Shown here piece by piece: positions 6,765-15,449 of a stretch of DNA of 64,000 nt. Made by a program: the position numbers and the translations under genes. The stretch is from Jiangella mangrovi. GTDB taxonomy: Bacteria; Actinomycetota; Actinomycetes; Jiangellales; Jiangellaceae. The stretch is from assembly GCF_014204975.1 (NCBI RefSeq), contig NZ_JACHMM010000001.1, positions 3,472,001 to 3,536,000 of the forward strand, read 5' to 3'. Position 1 is the first letter of the stretch, and every line of letters starts with the position of its first letter. The notes under the pieces are model-generated. The model was given only the letters and a program-made list of their open reading frames with translations. It was not told the origin of the DNA and searched no databases.

Positions 6765-8114
6765 ATGACCGCCGCGGTGGCGATTCTCGCGGTCTTCGTC
6801 CTGACGTTCGGGACCGCCTATTTCGTCGCGCAGGAGTTCGCCTACGTCTCCGCCGACCGGGTCGAGCTCGCCCGTCGGGCCGGCGCCGGCGACAAGCGGG
6901 CCGCCTCGGCCATCCGGGTCATGGAGCGCCTGTCCTTCATGCTGTCGGCCGCGCAGGTCGGCATCACCGTCACCGGTCTCATCGTCGGCCTCATCGCCGA
7001 ACCGGCGTTCTCACAGGTCATCAGGCCGATCCTGGACGCCGTCGGGCTGCCTGAGAGTGCGGTGCCGGGCGTCTCGGTCGCCGTCGGCTTCGCGCTGGCG
7101 ACCATCATCCAGATGGTTCTCGGCGAGCTGTTCCCGAAGAACCTCGCCCTGGCCACGCCCGAGCGGCTGGCCGTGCTGCTGGCGCCGTCGACGCACGTCT
7201 ACCTCGCGTTCAGCGGCCCGGTGGTGCGGCTGTTCGACAACTCCGCCGCCTGGCTGCTGCGCCGGGTAGGCATCGAGCCGGTCGAGGAGCTGCACCACGG
7301 CGCCACGCTCGAGGAGCTGGGCCACGTCATCGGCGAGTCCGAGGCGGGCGGCTCGCTGTCGTCGCAGCTCTCCGGCATCCTCGGCCGCGCGCTGAGCTTC
7401 TCCGAGCACACCGCCGGCGAGGCCATGGTGCCGCGGCCCGACGTCCGGAGCGTCAGCTCCGAGGACACCGCGGCCACCGTCATCGAGCTGATCACGGCGC
7501 ACGGCCACTCGAACTACCCGGTCCGCGGCAACGAGACCGACGACGTCACCGGCGTGGTCGGCGTGCGCGAGCTCATGTACGTCGCCCCCGAGGCCGTCGA
7601 CACCACGCTGGTCGGCGACATCGCCCGGCCGCCGCTGCTGGTGCCCGACAGCCTTCCGCTGCCAGCGCTGGTCGAGCGCATGCAGGACGCCGGCGACGAG
7701 TTCGCCTGCGTGGTCGACGAGTACGGCGGCCTGGCCGGCATCGTCACGCTCGAGGACGTCTCCGAGGAGCTGTTCGGCGACATCACCGACGAGACCGACG
7801 AGCAGGCGGTCGGGGTGACCCGCGACGGCGAGTGGTGGCAGCTCGACGCCGGGCTGCGGGTCGACGAGGCCGCTGACCAGACCGGCCTGCCGCTGCACGA
7901 GTCCGACGACTACGACACCGTCGCCGGCCTGATCGTCGCCGAGCTGGGCCGCTTCGCCGAGCCCGGCGACCGCCTGGTCGTCGGCGACGTCACCAACGAC
8001 CGCGACCAGGTCGAGATCGAGGTCGTGACGGTGGCCAGGCACGTGCCGGAGCTGGTGCGGCTGCGCGGGCTCGGCCGGGTCCGCACCGGTGACAGCGCGG
8101 AGGCCGCCTCGTGA
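6765..8114 (+). CDS. hemolysin/CNNM-family transporter with CBS and CorC domains
   Basis: The 449-residue protein has the DUF21/CNNM membrane domain (about 1-190, several hydrophobic helices and the AAQVGITVTGLIVG motif), a CBS pair (about 205-330, ending in VVDEYGGLAGIVTLED) and a C-terminal CorC_HlyC domain (about 345-430). Relatives are magnesium or cobalt exporters or sensors; the hemolysin name is historical. The first ATG at 6765 starts the first helix directly. It opens a three-gene overlapping operon with a second CNNM protein and a SAM-hydrolase-like protein. The 280-base leader from 6481 holds operator site 3 and small GC-rich hairpins; I recognise no known riboswitch in it. Confidence 0.9.
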   Translation: MTAAVAILAVFVLTFGTAYFVAQEFAYVSADRVELARRAGAGDKRAASAIRVMERLSFMLSAAQVGITVTGLIVGLIAEPAFSQVIRPILDAVGLPESAVPGVSVAVGFALATIIQMVLGELFPKNLALATPERLAVLLAPSTHVYLAFSGPVVRLFDNSAAWLLRRVGIEPVEELHHGATLEELGHVIGESEAGGSLSSQLSGILGRALSFSEHTAGEAMVPRPDVRSVSSEDTAATVIELITAHGHSNYPVRGNETDDVTGVVGVRELMYVAPEAVDTTLVGDIARPPLLVPDSLPLPALVERMQDAGDEFACVVDEYGGLAGIVTLEDVSEELFGDITDETDEQAVGVTRDGEWWQLDAGLRVDEAADQTGLPLHESDDYDTVAGLIVAELGRFAEPGDRLVVGDVTNDRDQVEIEVVTVARHVPELVRLRGLGRVRTGDSAEAAS

Positions 8115-9154
8115 GCCCCGTCGTCGCCATCCTCGTCACCACCGGCCTGCTGATCGCCAGTGGGTTCTTCGTCGCCGCCGAGTTCGCGCTGGTCGGCGCC
8201 CGCCGGCACCGCATCGAGCAGGCCGTCGACGCCGGCAAGCGCGGCGCCAAGGCGGCGCTGTCGGGCATCCGCGAGCTCTCGCTCATGCTGGCCGGCGCGC
8301 AGCTCGGCATCACCATGGTGGTCGTCGGCCTCGGCATGGTGTCCGAGCCGGCCTTCCACCACATCATCGAGCGGCCGCTGCACGCCCTGGGCATGCCCGA
8401 CGGCACCGCCGACGTCGTCGCGCTGGTCATCGCGCTCACCGGCGTGACGTTCCTGCACGTCGTCGTCGGCGAGATGGCGCCGAAGTCGTGGGCCATCGCG
8501 CACCCCGAGCAGTCGGCCATGATCCTCGCGCCGGCGTTCCGGGCCTACGCGTTCGCCGTCCGCTGGCTGCTGGTGCTGCTCAACGGCATCACCAACGTGC
8601 TGCTCCGGCTGGTCCGGGTGCGCCCGCGCGACGAGATCGTCACCATCCGCAACCGTGAGCAGCTGCACCAGCTGGTCCGCGAGTCCAACCGGCTCGGCCT
8701 CATCGCCGACGACGACTACGGCCTGCTCGAGCGCGCCCTGGTGGCGCCGGAGCAGCAGGTGCGCACGGTCATGGTGCCGGCCGAGCGGATCGTCTCGGTG
8801 CCGGCCGGCGCCGGGCCGCAGGACGTCATCGAGGTCGGCCGCGCCAGCGAGCGCACCCGGCTCGTGGTCCGCGACGCCGCCGGGACCGCGGTCGGCGCGG
8901 TGCACGTGCGCGGCGCGCTGATCGCCCGGGGCTCGGTCGCCCGGAACGGCGACGGCGGCAACGGCACGCCGTGGACGGCGGGCGGCGCGGCGCTGCCCGT
9001 CCCGCTGATCCCCGACGGCGCCGACCTCGCCGGGGCGGCCGAGGTGCTGCGCGGCGCCCGGTCGCAGCTGGGCATCGTGGTCGACGGCGACGGCGCCGAG
9101 GTCGGCCTGGTCGCCATGGACGACGTCGTGACGGCGGTGCTGGTCAACCGATGA
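8111..9154 (+). CDS. second CNNM/hemolysin-family protein, no CorC domain
   Basis: A 347-residue paralogue of the preceding gene: DUF21 membrane domain (about 1-180, with the matching GAQLGITMVVVGLG motif and EMAPKSWAIAHPE loop) and a CBS pair (about 200-345). It ends right after the second CBS motif, so the CorC_HlyC domain of its neighbour is absent; this is a common arrangement for the second gene of such pairs. The GTG at 8111 overlaps the upstream stop (GTGA). The two proteins may form a heterodimer (inference). Confidence 0.9.
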   Translation: MSPVVAILVTTGLLIASGFFVAAEFALVGARRHRIEQAVDAGKRGAKAALSGIRELSLMLAGAQLGITMVVVGLGMVSEPAFHHIIERPLHALGMPDGTADVVALVIALTGVTFLHVVVGEMAPKSWAIAHPEQSAMILAPAFRAYAFAVRWLLVLLNGITNVLLRLVRVRPRDEIVTIRNREQLHQLVRESNRLGLIADDDYGLLERALVAPEQQVRTVMVPAERIVSVPAGAGPQDVIEVGRASERTRLVVRDAAGTAVGAVHVRGALIARGSVARNGDGGNGTPWTAGGAALPVPLIPDGADLAGAAEVLRGARSQLGIVVDGDGAEVGLVAMDDVVTAVLVNR

Positions 9155-9954
9155 CGCCGTCGTTCATCGCGTTCCTCACCGACTACGGGCTGGCCGACGG
9201 GTACGTCGCGGCCTGTCACGGCGTCATCGCGCGCATCGCGCCGTCGGCCCGGGTCATCGACGTCACGCACGACGTCCCCGCGCAGGACGTTCGGCACGGC
9301 GCCGTCGTGCTCGCCGACACGCTGCCGTACCTGCCGCCGTCGGTGCTGCTCGGCGTCGTCGACCCCGAGGTGGGCACCGAACGCCGCGCCGTCGCCGTCG
9401 TCGCCGGTGAGTTCGTGCTGGTCGGGCCCGACAACGGGCTGCTGCTCTGGGCCGCCGACGCCGCGGGCGGGGCGAGCCGGGCGGTCGAGCTGACGGCGGC
9501 GGAGTACCGGCTCACCACCGGCGCGACGACGTTCGACGGGCGCGACGTGTTCGCGCCGGCGGCCGCGCACCTGGCCGCGGGGCTGGACGTCGGCGCGCTG
9601 GGACCGTCGGTCGACCCGGCGTCGCTGGTCCGGCTCGCGGACCCGTGGCTGCGGGTCGGCGCCGAGTCCGTCGAGGCCGAGGTGCACGTCGTCGACCGCT
9701 TCGGCAACGCCGCGCTGGCGGCCGGGGCGGCCGAGCTCGCGGCGGCCGGGCTGGACGAGCACGCGCGGCTGCGGGTCACCGTCGGCGACCGGTCGTCGTA
9801 CGTGCCGCTGGCGTCGTCGTACGCGGCCGTGCCCGAGGGCGAGCCGGTCCTGATCGTCGACTCCGCCGGCCGGCTGGCGCTCGCGGTCAACCGCGGCAGC
9901 GCGGCGGCGGACCTGCGGCTGCGGGTGGGCGAGCGGGTGACCGTCAGCTCGTAG
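9151..9954 (+). CDS. SAM hydrolase / SAM hydroxide adenosyltransferase family (DUF62)
   Basis: The 267-residue protein matches the fluorinase/chlorinase-related family that hydrolyses S-adenosylmethionine to adenosine and methionine. Family motifs are present: FLTDYGLADGYVAACHG near the N-terminus (catalytic Asp), DVPAQDVRHGA, VVDPEVGTERR and GPDNGLLLW, and the C-terminal beta domain. The fluorinase-specific loop is not obvious, so halogenation is unlikely. The ATG overlaps the stop of the CNNM gene (ATGA at 9151-9154), so it is part of the same operon. It converges with the next gene, overlapping it by 11 bases. Confidence 0.85.
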   Translation: MTPSFIAFLTDYGLADGYVAACHGVIARIAPSARVIDVTHDVPAQDVRHGAVVLADTLPYLPPSVLLGVVDPEVGTERRAVAVVAGEFVLVGPDNGLLLWAADAAGGASRAVELTAAEYRLTTGATTFDGRDVFAPAAAHLAAGLDVGALGPSVDPASLVRLADPWLRVGAESVEAEVHVVDRFGNAALAAGAAELAAAGLDEHARLRVTVGDRSSYVPLASSYAAVPEGEPVLIVDSAGRLALAVNRGSAAADLRLRVGERVTVSS

Positions 9955-10252
9955 CGGTGCGGCGCCGGTTCCACGGGTCGGCCTGCCAAGCGCGGGCGTG
10001 GATGAGCCCGACCGTCAGGACTCCCAGCGCCGCCGCCGCCCAGCCCGGCCACGGGTGGCTCGAGACGTCGGCGAAGTACCAGGCCAGCGCGGCGATCACC
10101 AGCCCGGTCCAGCCGACGAGCACGTTGACGACGGCGCCCTCGCCGAACGGGCTCGGGTTGGTGGTGCGCCCGGTGCTGCCCTCCATGTAGTAGGGCAGCC
10201 CGTTGCCGGCGAAGAAGCCCGCGACGAACGCGAGCAGGACAGTGAGGATCAT
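9944..10252 (-). CDS. small three-helix membrane protein
   Basis: No named family is recognised. The 102-residue protein has hydrophobic segments at about 1-20 (MILTVLLAFVAGFFAG), 43-62 (VLVGWTGLVIAALAWYFA) and 68-85, with a short polar loop between the first two. It overlaps the TetR gene upstream by 4 bases (10249-10252), so both are probably translated from one transcript and the membrane protein may be under TetR control. Its 3' end overlaps the convergent SAM-hydrolase gene by 11 bases. Confidence 0.7.
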   Translation of the reverse strand: MILTVLLAFVAGFFAGNGLPYYMEGSTGRTTNPSPFGEGAVVNVLVGWTGLVIAALAWYFADVSSHPWPGWAAAALGVLTVGLIHARAWQADPWNRRRTATS

Positions 10253-10833
10253 GGCGTGGCTCCACGGACGAGGGGAAGGATGACGGCATCGGCCAGCCGG
10301 TCGAGGAAGGCGTCGTCGAGCGGCTCGCCGGTGACGAACAGGCGCGAGAAGAGCAGGGCCGAGGCGACCTCGGCGACGAGGTCGTGGTCGGGGTCGCCGG
10401 CGATCTCGCCCCGCCGGGCTGCGCGGTGCAGCGCAGGGGCGAACGCGTCGCGCTTGACCCCGATGAGCCGGACCCGGACCGTCGTCGCGAGAGCGGGGTC
10501 GTCGCGCATGGCCGTCAGCAGGCCGAGCACCACCGCGGCGCTCTGGCCGGTCAGCCGGTCGCGCATGGCCGTGAGCAGTACCAGCAGGTCGGCTCGGAGC
10601 GCGCCGGTGTCCGGCGGCGCCAAGCTGTCGCCGTCGCTGGTCGTCTGCCGTTCGATCGCGGCGACGACCAGGTCGGCCTTCCCGGCCCAGCGGCGGTAGA
10701 TGGTCGCCTTGCTCGCCTTCGCCCGGGCGGCGACGGCGTCCATGGTGAGCGAGCCGTAGCCGATCTCGGCGAGCAGTTCGACGGTCGCCCGGAGGACCGC
10801 GTCCTCACGCAGCTCACCGCGGGTGGGGGACAT
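10249..10833 (-). CDS. TetR-family transcriptional regulator
   Basis: A 194-residue repressor with an N-terminal helix-turn-helix (GSLTMDAVAARAKASKATIYRRW, split here as LTMDAVAARAKASKA and TIYRRW) and a helical ligand-binding C-terminal domain. The ATG at 10833 is preceded by AGGAG at a good distance; an upstream in-frame GTG at 10845 is less likely. A 29-bp palindrome lies just upstream, in the divergent promoter region shared with the YCII-like/MMPL operon. By analogy with other TetR/MMPL pairs, the regulator probably controls the exporter in response to a hydrophobic ligand. Confidence 0.9.
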   Translation of the reverse strand: MSPTRGELREDAVLRATVELLAEIGYGSLTMDAVAARAKASKATIYRRWAGKADLVVAAIERQTTSDGDSLAPPDTGALRADLLVLLTAMRDRLTGQSAAVVLGLLTAMRDDPALATTVRVRLIGVKRDAFAPALHRAARRGEIAGDPDHDLVAEVASALLFSRLFVTGEPLDDAFLDRLADAVILPLVRGATP

Positions 10834-10845
10834 CGTGCTCCTCAC

Positions 10846-10874
10846 AAAGTGAACGAAACGGTTTCGTACACTTT
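10846..10874. promoter_or_regulatory. TetR operator, 29-bp palindrome
   Basis: AAAGTG-n-ACGAAAC at 10846 is mirrored by GTTTCGT-n-CACTTT ending at 10874, leaving one central base. The site starts 12 bases before the tetR ATG and 86 bases before the divergent YCII-like ATG, so one repressor could close both directions. Confidence 0.75.
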
Positions 10875-10959
10875 AGATCACCGGCTCGCCGATGTCGAGA
10901 TCCCGCCGCCGGCTCCGACGTCACCGGTGAGAGCAGCAGCCGAACCGGAGGCGAACCCG

Positions 10960-11277
10960 ATGAAGTACCTGATCCTGGTCTACCGCGATCCGCCCACGGC
11001 CGGACCCGGCCACGAGGCCCTGCAGCGCGAGCTGGCCGGCGGCGGCGAGCTGATCGTCGCCGAGGCGCTGGCCGACCCGTCGCTGACGAAGCGGCTGCAC
11101 GACGGCGTGGTCGCCGACGGCCCGCTGCGCGACGACGGCGAGCACCTCACCTCGTTCTACCTGGTCGAATGCGAGACGATCGACTGCGCGCTCGGGCACG
11201 CCCGGCAGCTCCCGGTCGCCGCGGGCGGCCGGGTTGAGGTGCGTCCGGCGCTCTGCTGCGGCGGCCTGGAGATGTGA
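10960..11277 (+). CDS. YCII/DGPF-domain protein
   Basis: This 105-residue protein is a small alpha/beta-barrel dimer of the YCII-related class: MKYLILVYRDPP at the start and the VADGPLRDDGEHLTSFYLVEC segment corresponding to the DGPF motif. Family members are often encoded with ECF sigma factors or transporters, and their chemistry is mostly unknown. The ATG at 10960 has GGAGG 9 bases upstream. It is the first gene downstream of the TetR operator, 93 bp before the MMPL exporter gene, and probably co-transcribed with it. Confidence 0.75.
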   Translation: MKYLILVYRDPPTAGPGHEALQRELAGGGELIVAEALADPSLTKRLHDGVVADGPLRDDGEHLTSFYLVECETIDCALGHARQLPVAAGGRVEVRPALCCGGLEM

Positions 11278-11370
11278 GCTGGGTCGCGTTCCCGGCACCG
11301 GTGTCACATCGGGCAGACCTTCTGTGTCTCGTGGGCGGAAACCGACGAGACCACATGAGGTGGATGCACG

Positions 11371-13590
11371 ATGGCGAGAAGACTGGCGGGGTTCGTGACG
11401 CGCCGGGGACGGGCCGTGCTCGTGGTGGCGCTGCTGCTGGCGCTGCTCGGCGGCGCGACGAGCATGTCGCTGTTCGGCAAGCTGTCGGCCGGCGGCTTCG
11501 ACGACCCGGGCTCGGAGTCCGGGCGGGCCGCCGACCTGCTCGAGGACACGTTCGGCCAGTCGCCGCCCAACCTGGCGCTGCTGGTGACCGCGCCGGACCG
11601 GGTCGATTCGGCAGCCTCGACGACGGCCGGGACCCGGCTGACGGAGGGATTGGCCGGCGAGGACGGCGTCCGCGACGTCGTCTCGTACTGGACGTCCGGG
11701 CAGCCGCAGCTGCGCAGTGCCGGCGGCGACCGCGCGCTCGTGCTGGCGACCATCACCGGCGACGAGACCGAGGTCAACGAGCGGGTCGGCGAGCTGGCGT
11801 CCGAGTACGGTGGGGCGCTCGCCGACGGCGTCGACGTCCAGGTGGGCGGGTACGCCGCGTTCTCGCACGAGCTGACCGAGCAGAGCGAGAAGGACGTCGT
11901 CACCGGCGAGATGATCGTCTTCCCGGTGACGCTGATCGCGCTGGTCCTGGTCTTCGGCGGGTTCGTCGCGGCGCTGCTGCCGCTGGCGGTCGCCGCCGCG
12001 ACGTCGCTGCTCGGCATGGGCCTGCTGTGGGTGCTGGCCGACGTCACCGAGCTGTCGGTGTTCGCGGCGAACGTGGTGACGTTGGCCGGCCTGGGCCTGG
12101 CGATCGACTACAGCCTGCTCATGGTGAACCGGTACCGCGAGGAGCTGGCCGGCGGCCGCACGGTGCCGGACGCGATCCGCGCCACGCTGACCTCGGCCGG
12201 GCGGACCATCGTGTTCGCGTCGCTGACGGTGTGCATCGCGCTGGCCACGCTGATCCTCGTGCCGCTGCCGGCGATCCGGTCCATCGGGTACGCGGGGGTG
12301 CTGACGGCACTGCTGGCGGCGTCGGCGTCGCTGATCGTGCTGTCGGCGCTGTTCGCGGTGCTCGGGAGGCGGGTGGGGACGCCCCGGCTGCGCCGCCGCC
12401 GGAACGCGGTTGCCGGCGACGGTGTGGAGAACGGGTTCTGGCACCGGCTGGCGACGTTCGTGATGCGCCGGCCGCTGCCGATCGCGACGGTGGTCACGGC
12501 GGTCCTGCTGCTGCTCGGCGCGCCGTTCCTGGGCATGAAGCTCGGCTACCTCGACGAGCGGGTCATGCCGGACTCCTCGGAGGCCCGCCAGGTCGCGACG
12601 ACGATCCGCGAGGAGTTCGCGACCGGCGAGCAGGACGCGCTGCAGGTCGTGATCCCCGCGGGAGGTGACGCCGACGCCGTCGGCGACTATGCGCAGGGAC
12701 TGTCCGGGCTGGACCACGTCGCCCGGGTCGATACCGTCACCGGCAGCTATGCCGGCGGCGCGGCGGTCGCGGCCGCCGGGCCGGCCCATGAACGATTCGC
12801 CGCCGACGACGCCGTCTACCTGTCGGTCGTGCCGGAGGCCGAGACCGTCGAACTGACCCGCGAGCTCGTCGGCGCCGTCCGCGCCGTCGACGCGCCGTTC
12901 GAGACGCTCGTCGGTGGCACCGCCGCGATGGCCGAGGACGCCGACCGGTCGCTGCTCGACGTGCTGCCGTGGGCGCTCGGCGCGGTCGGGCTGGCGATGG
13001 TCGTGCTGCTGTTCCTGCTGACCGGGAGTGTGCTGCTGCCGTTCCTCGCGCTGGTCCTCAGCACGCTCAGCCTGTCGGCGACGTTCGGCGCGATGGTCTG
13101 GATCTTCCAGGACGGCAACCTCTCCGGCCTGTTCGACTTCACCGTCACGGGCACGACGATCTCGACGGTGCCGGTCATGCTGTTCGCGCTGGCGTTCGGC
13201 CTGGCCATGGACTACCAGGTCTTCATGCTGTCCCGGATCCGCGAGGAGTACGACCGCGGGGCGGCGCCGACGGCGGCGGTCGCTCTGGGGCTCGAGAAGG
13301 TCGGCCGCATCGTGACGGCCGCGGCCGTCCTCATCTCGATCGTTTTCCTCGCCTTCCTCGTCTCCGACATCACGCTGATGAAGGCCTTCGGGGTCGGGCT
13401 GCCGCTGGCGGTCCTGATCGACGCGACCCTCATCCGTGGTGCCCTGTTGCCGGCGACGATGCGGCTCCTCGGCCGAGCGACGTGGTGGGCGCCGGCGTGG
13501 CTGCGGCGGGTGCACGCCCGGTTCGGCCTGCGCGAGTTCTCGGCCGCGGAAGGCGCCGCGGAGGCCGCACCCGTCTACGTCGGGCGCTGA
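11371..13590 (+). CDS. MMPL-family RND-type transporter
   Basis: A 739-residue inner-membrane exporter with the two-fold MMPL layout: one membrane helix near the N-terminus, an extracellular domain (about 40-180), five helices (about 185-345), a second lone helix near 375, a second extracellular domain and five more helices (about 530-720). Proton-relay-type charged residues occur in the membrane motifs LGLAIDYSLLMVNRYREE and FGLAMDYQVFMLSRIREEYD. MMPL proteins export lipids, siderophores or drugs; the cargo here is unknown. It lies downstream of a TetR operator and ends at a strong hairpin. Confidence 0.93.
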   Translation: MARRLAGFVTRRGRAVLVVALLLALLGGATSMSLFGKLSAGGFDDPGSESGRAADLLEDTFGQSPPNLALLVTAPDRVDSAASTTAGTRLTEGLAGEDGVRDVVSYWTSGQPQLRSAGGDRALVLATITGDETEVNERVGELASEYGGALADGVDVQVGGYAAFSHELTEQSEKDVVTGEMIVFPVTLIALVLVFGGFVAALLPLAVAAATSLLGMGLLWVLADVTELSVFAANVVTLAGLGLAIDYSLLMVNRYREELAGGRTVPDAIRATLTSAGRTIVFASLTVCIALATLILVPLPAIRSIGYAGVLTALLAASASLIVLSALFAVLGRRVGTPRLRRRRNAVAGDGVENGFWHRLATFVMRRPLPIATVVTAVLLLLGAPFLGMKLGYLDERVMPDSSEARQVATTIREEFATGEQDALQVVIPAGGDADAVGDYAQGLSGLDHVARVDTVTGSYAGGAAVAAAGPAHERFAADDAVYLSVVPEAETVELTRELVGAVRAVDAPFETLVGGTAAMAEDADRSLLDVLPWALGAVGLAMVVLLFLLTGSVLLPFLALVLSTLSLSATFGAMVWIFQDGNLSGLFDFTVTGTTISTVPVMLFALAFGLAMDYQVFMLSRIREEYDRGAAPTAAVALGLEKVGRIVTAAAVLISIVFLAFLVSDITLMKAFGVGLPLAVLIDATLIRGALLPATMRLLGRATWWAPAWLRRVHARFGLREFSAAEGAAEAAPVYVGR

Positions 13591-13594
13591 GTGG

Positions 13595-13642
13595 ATGGCG
13601 GGTGGTGTGGTGGCGCCATGGCCCCACCACACCACCCGCCAT
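13595..13642. terminator. hairpin terminator between convergent genes
   Basis: A perfect 19-bp inverted repeat (ATGGCGGGTGGTGTGGTGG and its complement) with a 10-base loop. It lies between the MMPL stop (13590) and the end of the convergent PheRS-like gene (13650). Confidence 0.8.
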
Positions 13643-13649
13643 CGCGCGG

Positions 13650-14795
13650 CTACCTCGTGAGGGCGGCGGCGACGCGGTCGCGGAGGGTGTTCGCCTCCTC
13701 GCTGGTGAGGGTCCGGTCGACCGGGCGCAGGACCAGCCGGAGCAGCACGTTCTCCTGGCCGGGCCGTATGCCCAGCCGCGCCCGCGCCGCCGCCGGCAGC
13801 TCGTCGTAGGGGGTCGTCGACAGGACGGTGACCTCCTCGACGAGGTCGGCGTCGGGGCCGAGCGCCTCGCGGACACGGTCGCCGAGGACCTCGGCGTCGG
13901 AGCCGGCGGGGACGGCGGCGGAGATGTCGCGGCGGGCGGGCGGCAGGTCGGACACCGGCTGGTACGGCGTGAGCCCGGTGAGCTGCGACGCGACCCGCGG
14001 GTCGGCCGAGCGGAGCAGCCGGATGTCCGGGATGCCGGAGCGCAGCATCAGCACCCGGTCCAGGCCCATCCCCAGCGCCAGTCCGGACCACGACGACGGC
14101 GACAGCCCGGCGGCCGCCAGCACCTCGGGCGCCGCCAGCCCGCACTCGGCGATCTCGACCGGGTGGCCGTCGTGGATGGCCTCGACCTCGCGGCCGCCGG
14201 TCGTGTACGGGTGCGTCGTCGCCGTCCAGCGCCAGTGCGCCCCCGGCAGGACGGCGCCGACGAGCGTCGTCACGAGCGCGTGCAGGTCGTCGTGGTCGAG
14301 CCGGCGCCCGCCGCGGCGCAGCAGCCAGAGGTCGAGCTGGTGCGGCGTGCCGGTGTGCAGGCGGTCGATGGAGTCGCGGCGGTGGCAGATGCCCGGCAGC
14401 ACCAGCAGCACATCCCGCGACGGCGACCCGTGCGGGCCCGACGGAGACGACGCCAGCGCCCGCAGCGCCGGCGGCACCCCCGCCGAGGTATGGCTGCGCA
14501 GCATCGTGGTGTCGCTGACGTAGCGGGTGTAGCGGAGGTCGCGCGAGACGGCGTCGGGCCGGTAGCCGAGGCGGTCGTAGTTGTCCTCGACGGCGACGAC
14601 GGGGCGCGAGCGGAGCACCCGCACGTCGGCGTCCCATCGCGTGCCGAGCGCGTCGGCGGCGGACGAGACGAGGACCTGTAGGGCGTGCGGGCCCTGCGCG
14701 GGATCGGTGAGGTCGCGCAACGAGAGCGCGTCGACCAGGGCGGACAACGACAGCGGCTGCGGCCGGCTGTCGGCGTCGATGAGGGGAGCGGTCAT
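13650..14795 (-). CDS. stand-alone PheRS-like ligase (PheS core plus FDX-ACB domain)
   Basis: The 381-residue protein looks like a single-chain phenylalanyl-tRNA synthetase relative. A class II catalytic core is seen: motif 2 around LPGICHRRDSIDRLHTG with a following PHQLDLWLL strand, and motif 3 in LALGMGLDRVLMLRSGIPD. The C-terminus (from about 280) matches the PheT anticodon-binding FDX-ACB fold, with LPPARRDISA and the ending RPVDRTLTSEEAN. Housekeeping bacterial PheRS is an alpha2-beta2 enzyme encoded by pheST, so this is an extra, mitochondrial-type arrangement. NCBI groups similar proteins as a PheS-related ligase of unknown function. Substrate and tRNA use are unknown. ATG 14795 was preferred over an upstream in-frame GTG at 14810. 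Confidence 0.82.
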   Translation of the reverse strand: MTAPLIDADSRPQPLSLSALVDALSLRDLTDPAQGPHALQVLVSSAADALGTRWDADVRVLRSRPVVAVEDNYDRLGYRPDAVSRDLRYTRYVSDTTMLRSHTSAGVPPALRALASSPSGPHGSPSRDVLLVLPGICHRRDSIDRLHTGTPHQLDLWLLRRGGRRLDHDDLHALVTTLVGAVLPGAHWRWTATTHPYTTGGREVEAIHDGHPVEIAECGLAAPEVLAAAGLSPSSWSGLALGMGLDRVLMLRSGIPDIRLLRSADPRVASQLTGLTPYQPVSDLPPARRDISAAVPAGSDAEVLGDRVREALGPDADLVEEVTVLSTTPYDELPAAARARLGIRPGQENVLLRLVLRPVDRTLTSEEANTLRDRVAAALTR

Positions 14796-14944
14796 GACCA
14801 GGCCTTTCACGGGGCAGCGGGAAGCGGGACGGATGCTCCCCCGGCCGGTCGTCCGCGAAGGGTCAGGCGTGCGTACCCTCCGGGCGGCGGACGTTCGCCG
14901 ACCGGGGGCCGCTAAACCAGCGCTGACCTGGCATGTCTACGAGG

Positions 14945-15397
14945 TTATCCGATGGCGAGGTGATCGGCCAGGCGCGAGAGGCTGTCGTGCCAGGCCTTGA
15001 GGTGGTCGTCGCGTTGTTCCTCGGTCGGGTTGTGGCTGTGTGTCACGACGACCTCGGTGCCACCCTCGTCCGACGGCGACAGGCGGACGGCGACGCGGCT
15101 CGCGGGTGCGCTGTCGCCGTCCCAGGACCAGATGTAGGTGACCAGTCGCGGCTTGCGGACCTCGCCGAAGATGCCGCGGATCGCGACGTTGTGTCCGGTG
15201 GCCAGGCCGGCGGTGCGGAACGCGAAGCGGCCGCCGGCTCTGGGGTCGGTCTCGTAGATGGCCGCGAACGCCGCCGGCCAGAACCAGCCGGCGAGCCCGC
15301 GGGGCTCGGTGAACATCGGGAACACGTCGGCAGGGTCGGCGTCGACCACCACCGAGACGACGGCAGTGGAGGCGTCTGGCAGGGATGACTCGACCAT
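14945..15397 (-). CDS. SRPBCC / AHSA1-like protein
   Basis: A 150-residue START-like (Bet v1 fold) protein of the activator-of-Hsp90-ATPase-homologue group. It opens with VVVDADPADVFPMFTEP (substrate-cavity helix), has GGRFAFRT and ends with a long helix HLKAWHDSLSRLADHL. Such proteins bind hydrophobic ligands and are often paired with ArsR regulators, but none is adjacent here. It lies between the PheRS-like gene (149 bases upstream of its end is that gene's start) and the debranching-type glycosidase, all on the minus strand. Confidence 0.8.
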   Translation of the reverse strand: MVESSLPDASTAVVSVVVDADPADVFPMFTEPRGLAGWFWPAAFAAIYETDPRAGGRFAFRTAGLATGHNVAIRGIFGEVRKPRLVTYIWSWDGDSAPASRVAVRLSPSDEGGTEVVVTHSHNPTEEQRDDHLKAWHDSLSRLADHLAIG

Positions 15398-15449
15398 GGT
15401 TGCGAACTTTATGGCATTTTCATACGTCCTGACGAGAGCCAGTTCACGC

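Noticed and set aside
10921-14637. Very long minus-strand open frame over the YCII, MMPL and PheRS-like genes
   Set aside because: No domains, unnatural Arg/Asp/Gln-rich composition and no ribosome site; the sense genes are well supported.
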